DNA of 64,000 nucleotides from Ruegeria sp. EL01 (GTDB lineage: Bacteria > Pseudomonadota > Alphaproteobacteria > Rhodobacterales > Rhodobacteraceae). The stretch lies in assembly GCF_900313035.1 (NCBI RefSeq), contig NZ_OMPS01000046.1, forward strand, positions 372,001 through 436,000, read 5' to 3'. Position numbers and translations under genes: made by a program. How positions within the stretch are numbered: position 1 is the first letter of the stretch; every line of letters starts with the position of its first letter. Under the pieces are notes generated by a model. It made no database searches. It was given only the letters and a program-made list of their open reading frames with translations, and was not told where the DNA came from. Shown here piece after piece: positions 33,483-42,945 of this stretch.

Positions 33483-34214
33483 ATGCCCAAAGATCCCCAA
33501 CCCGAACAGCATGCCGGCCCGCGCCACGTCGCCATCATCATGGATGGCAATGGCCGCTGGGCACAAGCACGCGGGCGGCCTAGGCTATTTGGTCACCATG
33601 CAGGCGCACGCCGCGTGCGCGAAGTGGTCGAGGCCTGTCCGGGATTGGGCATCAAATATCTGACGGTGTTCGCTTTTTCGACAGAAAACTGGAAACGGAC
33701 GCAGGTTGAAGTTGCCGGATTGATGAGCCTGTTTCGGCGCTACATTATCAAGGAAACCACAACGCTGGCAAAAAACGGCATTCGCGTGCGTTTCATTGGC
33801 GATCGGGTGCGACTGGATACCAAGCTGACCGATTTGATGGATACGCTGGAAGAGGAAACCAAAAACAACGATCTGGTTCATCTGACTGTCGCGTTGAACT
33901 ACGGGGGCAGGGATGAGGTGGCGCGGGCGACCAAACGCCTCGCCCTCGACGTGGCCGAAGGCCGGTTGCGGCCCGAGGATGTAGATCAGGAAACGCTACC
34001 GAAATACCTGGATACACGTGTTCTGCCGGATCCGGATCTGGTGATCCGGACCAGTGGCGAAGCGCGGATTTCGAACTTTCTGCTCTGGCAATCGGCGTAT
34101 TCGGAATACGAGTTCATCGACACGCTCTGGCCTGATTTCACCGCGGATGAGTTGGAACGCCTGTGCCGCAACTACGGGTCGCGCGAACGGCGGTTCGGAG
34201 CGGTTCCGGCATGA
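33483..34214 (+). CDS. uppS: Isoprenyl (undecaprenyl) diphosphate synthase
   Basis: 243 residues. cis-Prenyltransferase that makes the C55 lipid carrier for peptidoglycan and O-antigen. The catalytic IIMDGNGRWA region with its Asp, the FAFSTENWKR motif and the C-terminal RTSGEARISNFLLWQSAYSE segment are intact. Its stop overlaps the cdsA start by 4 nt (ATGA). Confidence 0.95.
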   Translation: MPKDPQPEQHAGPRHVAIIMDGNGRWAQARGRPRLFGHHAGARRVREVVEACPGLGIKYLTVFAFSTENWKRTQVEVAGLMSLFRRYIIKETTTLAKNGIRVRFIGDRVRLDTKLTDLMDTLEEETKNNDLVHLTVALNYGGRDEVARATKRLALDVAEGRLRPEDVDQETLPKYLDTRVLPDPDLVIRTSGEARISNFLLWQSAYSEYEFIDTLWPDFTADELERLCRNYGSRERRFGAVPA

Positions 34215-34993
34215 GCGACGGCCGATGGTCTGATCTGACCACACGGGTTCTGTCTGCGATCGTTTTGGTTGCGATTGGCTCGATCGAAGTTTGGCTGGGC
34301 GGAATCTGGTTCGAGGTATTCATCGCCGCAGCCTGCGGTCTGATGGCCTGGGAACTGGTCCGCATGATTGAACCACAGCGGGCAGGCATGGCTGTGCAGT
34401 TGGGCATTCTGACTGGTGTCGGGGTCATTCTAAGCTATCACCTACCACCCCTGTACAAAGTACCGTTTCTGCTCGCTCCAGCGTTGGTCGGAGCAGGGCA
34501 GGTCAGCCATTCCCGTGGATTGTATGCCTTGTTCGCCATCTGGATCGCAGCCGCGGGGCTAGGGTTCATATCCATTCGCGAAAACATGGGTTTTGGCTGG
34601 ATGATTTGGCTGATCTCGGTCGTGGTGGTCACGGATGTTGCTGGCTATTTCGTCGGCAAAGCCTTCGGCGGCCCTAAGTTCTGGCCAAAGGTTAGCCCTA
34701 AGAAAACATGGTCCGGCACCGCCGGGGGATGGGTTGCTGCGGCGCTTGTCGGGACACTGTTTGCCCAGCACGGCGGGTTTGGTGTGGCCTTTGTGGTTGT
34801 CTCGGTTCTGGCGTCGATGGCTAGTCAGGCGGGCGACATAGTCGAAAGCGCTATGAAACGCAAATTTGGCATCAAGGACAGTTCGAACCTGATCCCCGGA
34901 CATGGCGGGTTTCTGGACCGTTTCGATGGTATGATGGGGGCCGCGTTGTTCGTGCTGATTGCCGGCTTGATCTACGCGCCCGGAGCCATGTGA
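34211..34993 (+). CDS. cdsA: Phosphatidate cytidylyltransferase
   Basis: 260 residues from the ATG at 34211, with about eight membrane helices. The CDP-diacylglycerol synthase signature is at residues 215-240 (KRKFGIKDSSNLIPGHGGFLDR, with the catalytic Asp residues). It makes the common precursor of all phospholipids. The stop overlaps the dxr start by one base. Confidence 0.94.
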   Translation: MSDGRWSDLTTRVLSAIVLVAIGSIEVWLGGIWFEVFIAAACGLMAWELVRMIEPQRAGMAVQLGILTGVGVILSYHLPPLYKVPFLLAPALVGAGQVSHSRGLYALFAIWIAAAGLGFISIRENMGFGWMIWLISVVVVTDVAGYFVGKAFGGPKFWPKVSPKKTWSGTAGGWVAAALVGTLFAQHGGFGVAFVVVSVLASMASQAGDIVESAMKRKFGIKDSSNLIPGHGGFLDRFDGMMGAALFVLIAGLIYAPGAM

Positions 34994-36165
34994 TGCGGAA
35001 AGTATCGATTTTTGGGGCAACCGGCTCGATCGGTCAAAACACGATCGATCTGATCGCACGTGATCCCACCGCCTACGATGTTATCGCGCTGACGGGCGGG
35101 GCGAATATCGCGCAACTGGCGGCAGATGCCCGCAGGTTGGGTGCTGATCTCGCGGTCACCGCCCATGAGGACCGACTGCACGATCTGAAGGATGCGCTGC
35201 AAGGCAGCGGTGTCGAAGTTGCTGCCGGTGAGAGTGCCATTGCCGAGGCTGCAGCACGGCCAGCCGATTGGGTAATGTCGGCGATCGTTGGCGCCGCTGG
35301 CTTGGCGCCGGGGATCGAGGCCTTGAAACAGGGAACAACGCTGGCGCTGGCAAACAAGGAAACGCTGGTTTGTGCTGGTGCGCTGGTTTTGGACACGGCG
35401 CGGACACATGATGCCAGTATCCTGCCGGTGGACAGCGAACATTCGGCAGTGTTTCAGGCGTTGGCCGGTGAGGATATGGACGCGGTTGAGCGGGTGATTA
35501 TCACCGCCAGCGGTGGCGCATTTCGGGATTGGCCTTTGCAGGAGCTGGCCAAAGCCACTGTCGAGCAGGCGTCAAACCATCCAAACTGGAACATGGGTCA
35601 ACGCATCACGATCGATAGCGCATCCATGTTCAATAAGGCATTAGAGGTCATAGAGACCCGAGAGTTCTTTGGCATTGACCCGGATCAGATCGAAGTTCTG
35701 GTGCATCCGGAATCCATAGTGCATGCGATGGTGGGGTTTCGCGACGGGGCGGTGATGGCCCATATGGGCGCGCCTGATATGCGTCATGCCATTGGATATG
35801 CACTGCATTGGCCAGAACGGCAGGCTCTGCCTGTGCAAAGGCTGGATCTGGCGAAGCTGGGGCAGTTGCGCTTTAGCGACCCGGACCTGGCGCGGTATCC
35901 GGCGCTGAAACTGGCGCGCGATGTCATGGCGCGCGGCGGTTTGTCAGGTGCCGTGTTCAACGCAGCCAAGGAGCGTGCGCTGGACCATTTCATTGCACGC
36001 CGGATCGAATTTCTGAATATGGCCGAGGTCGTGGACGCGGTTCTGGAACGGTTCGACGCAACGGGTGGTCTTATTGATGCCCCTATGACACTTGATAACG
36101 TGTGGAAAACAGACCATCTGGCACGTCAATGGGTTGATGATGCCGTGATCAAACGAGCAGGATAA
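34993..36165 (+). CDS. dxr: 1-deoxy-D-xylulose 5-phosphate reductoisomerase
   Basis: 390 residues from the ATG at 34993. First committed enzyme of the MEP isoprenoid pathway. NADPH-binding GATGSIGQNTIDLI at residues 8-21, catalytic PVDSEHSAVFQ near 145, and the flexible-loop NMGQRITIDSASMFNKALEVIE near 198 are present. Its product feeds UppS, encoded upstream. Confidence 0.95.
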   Translation: MRKVSIFGATGSIGQNTIDLIARDPTAYDVIALTGGANIAQLAADARRLGADLAVTAHEDRLHDLKDALQGSGVEVAAGESAIAEAAARPADWVMSAIVGAAGLAPGIEALKQGTTLALANKETLVCAGALVLDTARTHDASILPVDSEHSAVFQALAGEDMDAVERVIITASGGAFRDWPLQELAKATVEQASNHPNWNMGQRITIDSASMFNKALEVIETREFFGIDPDQIEVLVHPESIVHAMVGFRDGAVMAHMGAPDMRHAIGYALHWPERQALPVQRLDLAKLGQLRFSDPDLARYPALKLARDVMARGGLSGAVFNAAKERALDHFIARRIEFLNMAEVVDAVLERFDATGGLIDAPMTLDNVWKTDHLARQWVDDAVIKRAG

Positions 36166-36169
36166 AATT

Positions 36170-37522
36170 TTGGACGTACTTTCTCTGATTCCACAGTTTG
36201 GCAATTTGCTTTGGACTATTGTGGCCTTCGTGATCGCTTTGTCGGTGATAGTCGCAGTTCATGAATACGGCCATTACATCGTTGGCCGGTGGTCTGGAAT
36301 CCATGCCGAGGTGTTTTCGATCGGGTTTGGCCCCGTACTCTGGAGCCGTATGGACAAGCGTGGCACGCGGTGGCAGGTCGCTCTGTTGCCGTTTGGTGGA
36401 TACGTCAAATTTCTAGGCGATGCCAATGCCGCTTCGGGCAAAGACGAAGAGGCGATGGAAGAAATCACCGAACAAAGCCCGGAAGAGCTGCGACGCACGA
36501 TGCATGGCGCCCCCCTTTGGGCCCGCACGGCGACAGTTGCAGCAGGGCCGGTGTTTAATTTCGTCATGTCGATTCTGGTGTTTGGGATGATCTTCTGGTC
36601 GCAGGGCGTATCACGCGAGCCTTTGACCGTCGGAACACTGCAACCTTTGCCGGGAACAGAACAAGGGTTGCAGGAAGGCGACGAAATCGTTGCGATCGCC
36701 GGGATCCCGACACCTGACTTCGATGAAGAAGGGGCCTGGGGTGACTTCACGGATTCGCTGCCGGTGGAACCCATTCTGGATTACACTGTCATCCGCGACG
36801 GCCAGACGATTGACGTGGCCGCACCCTGGTTGTTCCCGCCCTTGATCCGGCAAGTGACCCCCCGCAGCGCCGCCATGGATATCCAACTGGCGCAAGGGGA
36901 CGTGATTACCTCCGTGAACGGAGAGCCGATCTTTGCGTTTGAACAACTCAAGGACTTTGTCGAAGGCTCGGACGGGCGGGTTTTGTTGCTGAACGTCTGG
37001 CGAGACGGCGCTGATCTTGAGTTTGCCCTTGCACCGCGTCGAACCGACGAGCCGCAAGCTGATGGTGGGTTCGTAACCCATTGGCGTATCGGTATTGTCG
37101 GCGGCATGATGCTGGAGGCCGCGACCGAGCCTGCAGGTTTGATAGAATCGCTTTCTGGTGGTGTGCAGCAGACCGTACGGATCATCGAAGGGTCGCTGTC
37201 CGGGATGTGGCATATGGTGACGGGGGCGATCAGCACCTGCAACATATCCGGTCCGATTGGAATCGCCGAAACCTCGGGTGCGATGGCCAGTCAGGGTGCG
37301 CAGAACTTCATCTTTTTCATTGCTGTTTTGTCTACGGCCGTTGGGTTACTGAATCTGTTTCCGATCCCGGCACTGGATGGGGGTCATCTGGTGTTTTACG
37401 CCTACGAGGCAGTCGCCGGAAAACCGCCAAGCGACAAAGCGCTGCGGGTTCTGATGGGCGTCGGCATCACGCTGATTCTCAGTCTGATGTTGTTTTCTTT
37501 GACCAACGACCTGTTTTGCTGA
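36170..37522 (+). CDS. rseP: Site-2 zinc metalloprotease RseP
   Basis: 450 residues starting at a TTG (36170); no ATG or GTG exists before the essential zinc motif, and AGGA lies 8 nt upstream. Active-site His31-Glu32-xx-His35 (VHEYGHY) in the first membrane helix, a periplasmic region with two PDZ-like domains (about 110-300), and the LFPIPALDGGHL motif near 405 that gives the third zinc ligand. RseP cuts anti-sigma factors and signal peptide remnants within the membrane. The start codon may limit its level. Confidence 0.92.
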   Translation: MDVLSLIPQFGNLLWTIVAFVIALSVIVAVHEYGHYIVGRWSGIHAEVFSIGFGPVLWSRMDKRGTRWQVALLPFGGYVKFLGDANAASGKDEEAMEEITEQSPEELRRTMHGAPLWARTATVAAGPVFNFVMSILVFGMIFWSQGVSREPLTVGTLQPLPGTEQGLQEGDEIVAIAGIPTPDFDEEGAWGDFTDSLPVEPILDYTVIRDGQTIDVAAPWLFPPLIRQVTPRSAAMDIQLAQGDVITSVNGEPIFAFEQLKDFVEGSDGRVLLLNVWRDGADLEFALAPRRTDEPQADGGFVTHWRIGIVGGMMLEAATEPAGLIESLSGGVQQTVRIIEGSLSGMWHMVTGAISTCNISGPIGIAETSGAMASQGAQNFIFFIAVLSTAVGLLNLFPIPALDGGHLVFYAYEAVAGKPPSDKALRVLMGVGITLILSLMLFSLTNDLFC

Positions 37523-37531
37523 TTGAGGCGG

Positions 37532-37553
37532 GTGCGGCATAGAAATGCCGCAC
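37532..37553 (+). terminator. Hairpin after rseP
   Basis: Perfect 9 bp stem GTGCGGCAT (37532-37540) with ATGCCGCAC (37545-37553) and an AGAA loop, 10 nt after the rseP stop. No T-tract follows. It may terminate or protect the 3' end of the upstream mRNA. Confidence 0.5.
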
Positions 37554-37602
37554 TAATGCCGCATTCTTGGGCTACTGAAATCGCGCTGGTTGAGGGTCTA
37601 TT

Positions 37603-37731
37603 ATGACAAATACGATGCAAAAATCCTATCAGAGCCTGAGTTTCCTGTTCATGCTGAATTGGGACATGCTTTTGAGCTTTGCAGTCACCGCTTTGGCGCT
37701 GGCGGGCGGCGCATATCTGGCTGGCATGTGA
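37603..37731 (+). CDS. 42-residue single-span membrane peptide
   Basis: ATG at 37603 with GAGGG 10 nt upstream; 42 codons then TGA at 37729-37731. The peptide has a polar 10-residue N-terminus, the aromatic segment LSFLFMLNWDM and a hydrophobic helix (LLSFAVTALALAGGAYLAGM). I do not recognise it. It lies between rseP and bamA, both envelope-quality genes, and behind the rseP hairpin. Confidence 0.45.
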   Translation: MTNTMQKSYQSLSFLFMLNWDMLLSFAVTALALAGGAYLAGM

Positions 37732-37794
37732 TTCTTCACTCTCTTCTCGATAGACTGCGGAACTGATCAATATTTCGGTGCGAATGTTGGCCTT

Positions 37795-37823
37795 TTGACA
37801 AGACCAACTATTCCCGTTACTCA
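37795..37823 (+). promoter_or_regulatory. bamA promoter
   Basis: TTGACA (37795-37800), 17 nt, TACTCA (37818-37823), 37 nt before bamA. An inverted repeat CAGCAT/ATGCTG follows inside the leader. It suggests bamA-skp-fabZ-lpx can be transcribed apart from rseP. Confidence 0.55.
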
Positions 37824-37859
37824 GCATTAAATTCTTGAAATGCTGGGTAGAGAACAAAA

Positions 37860-40220
37860 ATGACCAAAGGGCGTGGCGCGGGTACATCCTGCGGGGGGCA
37901 AAAGCCAACAAACAAGATTTTGTGGCGGACGCTAACGTTTTTTTTCCTGTTTGCAGCAGCAAGTTTACTGGCTTTGCCGCAAGAAGCACGGGCGCAGAAC
38001 TTCACCATCAATTCTTTTGATGTCGACGGCAACCGCCGCATCGAAACCGGGACAATCATAGCGCGAACAGGCATTGAGCCTGGTCAGACCGTGACCGCAG
38101 GGCAGTTGAACGATGCCTATCAGCGTTTGCTTGACAGTGGTGTTTTTGAAACAGTCGAACTGACACCGCGCGGCAGCACGCTTGTCATCGAAGTTCAGGA
38201 ATACCCGACGATCAACCAGATCAGTATCGAGGGGAATCGCCGCGTAAAGGATGACGTTCTGATGGATGTCATCTCGTCTCAGCCCCGTCGTGTGTTTACA
38301 CCTCAGGTTGCCGAAGCGGATGCGGATTTGATTGCCGAGGTCTATTCGGCTCAGGGCCGCGTGTCCGCGACCGTTATCCCGCGCATCATCCGACGCAGCG
38401 ACAATCGCGTGGATCTGGTTTTCGAAGTGGCCGAAGGTACAGCCATCGAGGTTGAACGCGTTAGTTTTGTGGGCAACCGTGCATATTCCGACCGCCGCCT
38501 GCGTCGTGTTCTTGAGACCAAGCAGGCGACATTCCTGCGGACGTTCTTCCGGAGTGACACATTTATCGGCGACCGGATCGAGTTTGATAAACAGGTCCTT
38601 CGCGATTTCTACCTGTCACGCGGATACATTGATTTCCGTGTGAACAGCGCCAACGTTGAATTCACACGTGAGCGGGATGCATTTTTCCTGGTCATGAACA
38701 TCACCGAAGGCCAGAAATTCTCGTTCGGGCAGATCAGCACCGTCAGCGAAATTCCGGGTGTTAACGCAGCAGACTATCAAAACGCCCTGAAGATCAAGCC
38801 CGGCGTGACTTATTCGCCGACCCTGATCGAAAACTCGATCGCCCGTCAGGAGCGTTTGGGTGTCAAACAAGGCGTTGATTTTCTGCGTGTCGAGCCGCGT
38901 GTTACACGCAATCCTCGCGATCTGACGCTGGATGTTCAGTTTGTTCTGACCAAAGGACCGCGCGTCTTTGTCGAGCGGATCGATATCGAAGGCAACACCA
39001 CAACACTTGACCGTGTGATCCGCCGTCAGTTCGACACCGTCGAAGGTGACCCGTTCAATCCGCGCGAAATCCGTCAGGCGGCAGAGCGCATCAATGCACT
39101 GGGCTTCTTTGCCACTGCCAATGTAGAACCGCGTGAAGGGTCGACGCCGAGCCAGGTTATTCTGGATGTGGATGTCGAAGAACAACCCACCGGGTCGCTC
39201 AGCCTCGGCGGTAGCTACTCGGTCACTGACGGTTTCGGTTTGGCCGTGGGTCTTAACGAAGCTAACTTCCTTGGACGCGGACAGAACCTTGGTATTTCGA
39301 TCTCAACGGCCCAGGATTCCGAGCAGTATACGATCGACTTCACCGAACCTTACCTGTTGGGACGGAAACTGCGCTTTGATCTGGGGCTGGGTCTGGCGTC
39401 TACGAATTCAAGCTTTGCGAGCTATGATACCAAACGTGTTTTCTTCAACCCACAGCTCAGCTACGCGATTGGCGAATTGTCAGCGGTCCGTTTGCGCTAT
39501 GGCTGGGAACGCAGTGAGATGAGCCAGCAGGATGACGAAACCAATGGCGCGGTCATTTCCTCGGAAATCGATCAGGGGAAACGAATCTCAAGCTCTTTGG
39601 GTCTGTCCTATGTCTATGACAGCCGTATCGGTGGTTTGAATCCAAACGCAGGCGTTTTGTTTGAGGTTGGTGTTGACGCTGCCGGACTTGGCGGTGACAA
39701 CAAATTCGTCAAAACCACTGCGCGCGGCGTCGCTCAGACAAAAGTGCTTAGCGAAGAAGTGACCTTGCGCGCGTCGCTGGAACTTGGCGCCCTGCATTGG
39801 AGCGGCAATGACTTCAGTCGAACCATTGACCGTTTCGTTCTGGGACCGAATACATTCCGAGGCTTCGAGCCTGCCGGCCTTGGTCCGCGCGACTTGTCCA
39901 ACGGGCAGGATGACGCCATCGGAGGCAACTATTACTGGGTTGCGCGTTTTGAAACGGACTTCCCTCTGGGGCTGCCCGAGGAACTGGGTTTGCGTGGCGG
40001 TCTGTTCTACGATGTGGGCAACCTGTACAACATCGACAACGTGAATACTGCAGGGGCAAATATTGTTGGTGCAAACGGTGCTATTCGTCACGTTATCGGC
40101 ATATCAGTTCTGTGGGATACGCCGTTCGGCCCGCTGCGTTTCAACTTCTCGAAGGCACTGAAGAAAGAAGACTTCGACAAGGAACAGAATTTTGACCTGA
40201 CCATTCAGGCCAGGTTCTGA
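37860..40220 (+). CDS. bamA: Outer-membrane protein assembly factor BamA
   Basis: 786 residues. Signal peptide ending at ALPQEARA (about residue 46), five POTRA domains (about 50-420), and the 16-strand Omp85 barrel whose conserved VRGF-like motif appears as TFRGFEPAGLG; the protein ends in phenylalanine (IQARF), the outer-membrane insertion signature. BamA is the core of the BAM complex. skp follows after 6 nt. Confidence 0.95.
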   Translation: MTKGRGAGTSCGGQKPTNKILWRTLTFFFLFAAASLLALPQEARAQNFTINSFDVDGNRRIETGTIIARTGIEPGQTVTAGQLNDAYQRLLDSGVFETVELTPRGSTLVIEVQEYPTINQISIEGNRRVKDDVLMDVISSQPRRVFTPQVAEADADLIAEVYSAQGRVSATVIPRIIRRSDNRVDLVFEVAEGTAIEVERVSFVGNRAYSDRRLRRVLETKQATFLRTFFRSDTFIGDRIEFDKQVLRDFYLSRGYIDFRVNSANVEFTRERDAFFLVMNITEGQKFSFGQISTVSEIPGVNAADYQNALKIKPGVTYSPTLIENSIARQERLGVKQGVDFLRVEPRVTRNPRDLTLDVQFVLTKGPRVFVERIDIEGNTTTLDRVIRRQFDTVEGDPFNPREIRQAAERINALGFFATANVEPREGSTPSQVILDVDVEEQPTGSLSLGGSYSVTDGFGLAVGLNEANFLGRGQNLGISISTAQDSEQYTIDFTEPYLLGRKLRFDLGLGLASTNSSFASYDTKRVFFNPQLSYAIGELSAVRLRYGWERSEMSQQDDETNGAVISSEIDQGKRISSSLGLSYVYDSRIGGLNPNAGVLFEVGVDAAGLGGDNKFVKTTARGVAQTKVLSEEVTLRASLELGALHWSGNDFSRTIDRFVLGPNTFRGFEPAGLGPRDLSNGQDDAIGGNYYWVARFETDFPLGLPEELGLRGGLFYDVGNLYNIDNVNTAGANIVGANGAIRHVIGISVLWDTPFGPLRFNFSKALKKEDFDKEQNFDLTIQARF

Positions 40221-40226
40221 TTTGCG

Positions 40227-40817
40227 ATGCTGAGTGTCTTTTTGACGCAACGACAGGGCCCGCTTCGGGCCCTGTGTGTTTTCCTGGCCTTTTTTCTGGC
40301 CGTCCCAACCTTTGCGCAACAACTGGAACTGGGTGTGCCCCAACCGGGTGTGTTGACGATTTCCAGCGAAAGGTTGTTTTCTGATTCCGAATACGGCCAA
40401 CGGGTTATGGGCGTGATCGAACGAGAAAGCACGTTGTTGGCTGAAGAGAACGAACGGATCGTTGCAGAATTGAGCAAAGAGGAAAAAGATCTGACGGAAA
40501 AGCGCGCGAGTCTTGAAGCAGATGAGTTTCGCCCATTGGCCGAGGCATTCGACAGAAAGGTCCAGTCCCACCGCGAGGGTCAGAGGGCCAAACTTGATGC
40601 GTTGGCAAGACGTAGCGAAGAGAACCGGCAGAGCTTTTTTCAGCTGGCGCGCCCAGTTCTGATTGACCTGTTGCGTGAAACTGGCGCGTCGATGATCCTT
40701 GAGCGTTCGAACGTTTTTCTAAGCTCGGATACATCCGACATCACCGATGCCGCTATCGCTCGCATTAACGCAACAATCGGCGATGGCACAGGGTTGCAGG
40801 ACGGCACCGGCGAATAG
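40227..40817 (+). CDS. skp: Periplasmic chaperone Skp/OmpH family
   Basis: 196 residues. Signal peptide [17 protein letters not shown], short strand ([17 protein letters not shown]) and a long coiled-coil pair (about residues 65-140) rich in Glu/Lys/Arg, then the C-terminal strand [15 protein letters not shown], which together form the Skp trimer fold. It carries unfolded outer-membrane proteins to BamA. A 9 bp hairpin (40253-40261 with 40267-40275) lies within codons 9-17, before the hydrophobic core of the signal peptide. Confidence 0.88.
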   Translation: MLSVFLTQRQGPLRALCVFLAFFLAVPTFAQQLELGVPQPGVLTISSERLFSDSEYGQRVMGVIERESTLLAEENERIVAELSKEEKDLTEKRASLEADEFRPLAEAFDRKVQSHREGQRAKLDALARRSEENRQSFFQLARPVLIDLLRETGASMILERSNVFLSSDTSDITDAAIARINATIGDGTGLQDGTGE

Positions 40818-40890
40818 GTTTGCTTGCCCTCGGGTTCTGGTATTGCTAACCACGCTGGCAACAAGACATCCAGAACGGGACATCTGCATT

Positions 40891-41364
40891 ATGACCACGG
40901 AAACCAAAAGCGCCGACATTCAGCTGATTCAGCGGATATTGCCGCACCGCTACCCGTTTTTGCTGGTCGACAAGGTGGTGGATATCACCGGCTATCAATC
41001 CGCTATTGGCATCAAGAACGTGACGATGAACGAACCCCATTTTCAGGGGCACTTTCCCGGCACGCCAATTATGCCAGGCGTCACCATTGTCGAGGCAATG
41101 GCCCAGACCGCAGGTGTGATGTTAGGCGTTGGCATGGACGTCATCGACACCGAACTGCTGATTTACTTCATGAGCATCGACAAGTGTAAATTCCGCCGGA
41201 AAGTTGTTCCGGGGGATGTGCTTGAGATGCACGTGGAAACCCTGCGCGGCAAAAAGGGTGGCAAGCTGTTCAAATTCAGCGGTCGCGCGACCGTAGAAGG
41301 TGAAGTGGCGGCCGAGGCCGAGTTTTCGGCCTATGTCGACTGGGAGATGGAAAAAACGGCATGA
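40891..41364 (+). CDS. fabZ: 3-hydroxyacyl-[ACP] dehydratase FabZ
   Basis: 157 residues from the ATG at 40891. Hot-dog fold with the catalytic His54 in [11 protein letters not shown] and Glu68. It dehydrates 3-hydroxyacyl-ACP in fatty acid synthesis and competes with LpxA for the same acyl substrate. The usual alphaproteobacterial lpxD gene is absent between skp and fabZ. The stop overlaps lpxA by 4 nt. Confidence 0.95.
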   Translation: MTTETKSADIQLIQRILPHRYPFLLVDKVVDITGYQSAIGIKNVTMNEPHFQGHFPGTPIMPGVTIVEAMAQTAGVMLGVGMDVIDTELLIYFMSIDKCKFRRKVVPGDVLEMHVETLRGKKGGKLFKFSGRATVEGEVAAEAEFSAYVDWEMEKTA

Positions 41365-42146
41365 GCGGCATTCACCCAAGCGCAATTATCGAAGACGGCG
41401 CAAAGATCGGGCAGGACTGTGTGATCGGTCCGTTCTGTTACGTGGGCGCACGGGTCAAGCTGGGTGACCGGGTCGAACTTAAATCTCATGTGGTTGTGAC
41501 CGGGAATACATCGGTCGGCGAAGACACGGTGATTTTCAATTTCTCGGTCATTGGTGAGATCCCGCAGGACCTGAAATTCGGTGGCGAAGACACGCGTCTG
41601 GAGATTGGCAATCGAAATCGCATTCGCGAGCATGTCACTGTGAACACCGGCACAGATGGTGGCGGCGGCGTTACGCGGATCGGTGACGATTGCCTTTTGA
41701 TGGCGGGGGTCCACGTGGCGCATGACGTACAGATGGGCGACCGCGTCATCATGGTGAACAATGCGGGTGCCGCAGGGCACTGCATCATCGAAGACGATGT
41801 GATCATCGGCGGTATCTCGGGTCTGCATCAATGGGTCCGGGTTGGCCGAGGCGCCATTATTGGTGCGCTGACCATGGTGCCAAATGATGTCATTCCATAC
41901 GGGCTGGTGCAGGCCCCGCGCGGCGAACTGGATGGGCTGAACCTGGTTGGGTTGAAGCGCAAGGGCGTGTCGCGTGAAGACATTTCGGCGCTGCGCGGTG
42001 CGTTTCGCGAACTCAGCAAAGGTGACGGCACCTTCATGGACCGCGCCCACAGGGTTGGTGCGGACAATGAAAGCGAATATGTGCAACGCATTGTCGATTT
42101 TGTCACCGGGCACAGTGACCGGTCCTTCCTGACACCGGGAAAGTAG
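41361..42146 (+). CDS. lpxA: UDP-N-acetylglucosamine acyltransferase LpxA
   Basis: 261 residues. Left-handed beta-helix of hexapeptide repeats over residues 1-190 (for example [11 protein letters not shown] and [13 protein letters not shown]), with the catalytic His in [12 protein letters not shown] near residue 120, and a C-terminal helical domain. It adds the first 3-hydroxyacyl chain in lipid A synthesis. Confidence 0.95.
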   Translation: MSGIHPSAIIEDGAKIGQDCVIGPFCYVGARVKLGDRVELKSHVVVTGNTSVGEDTVIFNFSVIGEIPQDLKFGGEDTRLEIGNRNRIREHVTVNTGTDGGGGVTRIGDDCLLMAGVHVAHDVQMGDRVIMVNNAGAAGHCIIEDDVIIGGISGLHQWVRVGRGAIIGALTMVPNDVIPYGLVQAPRGELDGLNLVGLKRKGVSREDISALRGAFRELSKGDGTFMDRAHRVGADNESEYVQRIVDFVTGHSDRSFLTPGK

Positions 42147-42150
42147 AGCC

Positions 42151-42945
42151 ATGCTGGCGCTGATTGCGGGAACGGGCGCATTGCCGAACGAAGTTGTTGC
42201 AGACCTTGCCGAGACACCGGTGATCTGCGCGATGGAAGGGTTCATTCCGGACGACTTGTCCGTCGATATTGTTTTTCCTTTGGAACATTTGGGCAGTTTT
42301 ATCTCTGACCTGAAAGACCAAGGCGTGACGGAAATCTGCATGGCTGGCGCAGTTCAACGTCCGACCGTGGATCCAAGCCGCATTGATGCGGCGACCATGC
42401 CATTGGTGCCGGTTCTACAGCAGGCGATCATGACAAGCGATGATGGCGCGTTGCGTGCAGTGATTGGAATATTCGAGAACGCCGGCTTGAGCGTGCGGGC
42501 CGCGCATGAAATCGCTCCGACGCTGTTGCCGCCGCTTGGATGTCTGACCGATGCGCAACCCTCGCAAGCGGATCTGGCAGATGCGGATCGCGGCGCAAGT
42601 GTTCTAAGCGCCATGGGATCAGCCGATGTCGGCCAAGCCTGTGCGGTGTCAAAAGGGCAAGCGTTAGCGGTTGAGGGCATCTTCGGCACAGCCTGGATGC
42701 TGCAATCGCTGACGCAACGACCGGACGCGGGTGGTGGCATCCTGTTCAAAGGGCCAAAGCCGGGTCAGGATCGGCGGGTCGATCTGCCTGCCATTGGGCC
42801 CGAGACGGTGACGGGCGCTGTTGCCGCAGGGCTGTCAGGTATTGTCATTGAAAAGGGTGGGGTGATCGTCCTGCAAAAAGACCGTGTGATAGCCGAGTGT
42901 AATCGCCTGGGCTTATTCCTCTTCGTGCGCGAGCGTGCTGTCTGA
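42151..42945 (+). CDS. lpxI: UDP-2,3-diacylglucosamine pyrophosphatase LpxI (DUF1009)
   Basis: 264 residues. The LpxI family replaces LpxH in alphaproteobacteria and hydrolyses UDP-diacylglucosamine to lipid X. Recognisable: ALIAGTGALPNEVV at the N-terminus, EICMAGAVQRPTVDP near 65, and the C-terminal GPETVTGAVAAGLSGIVIEKGG. The stop overlaps the lpxB ATG by one base. Confidence 0.93.
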   Translation: MLALIAGTGALPNEVVADLAETPVICAMEGFIPDDLSVDIVFPLEHLGSFISDLKDQGVTEICMAGAVQRPTVDPSRIDAATMPLVPVLQQAIMTSDDGALRAVIGIFENAGLSVRAAHEIAPTLLPPLGCLTDAQPSQADLADADRGASVLSAMGSADVGQACAVSKGQALAVEGIFGTAWMLQSLTQRPDAGGGILFKGPKPGQDRRVDLPAIGPETVTGAVAAGLSGIVIEKGGVIVLQKDRVIAECNRLGLFLFVRERAV

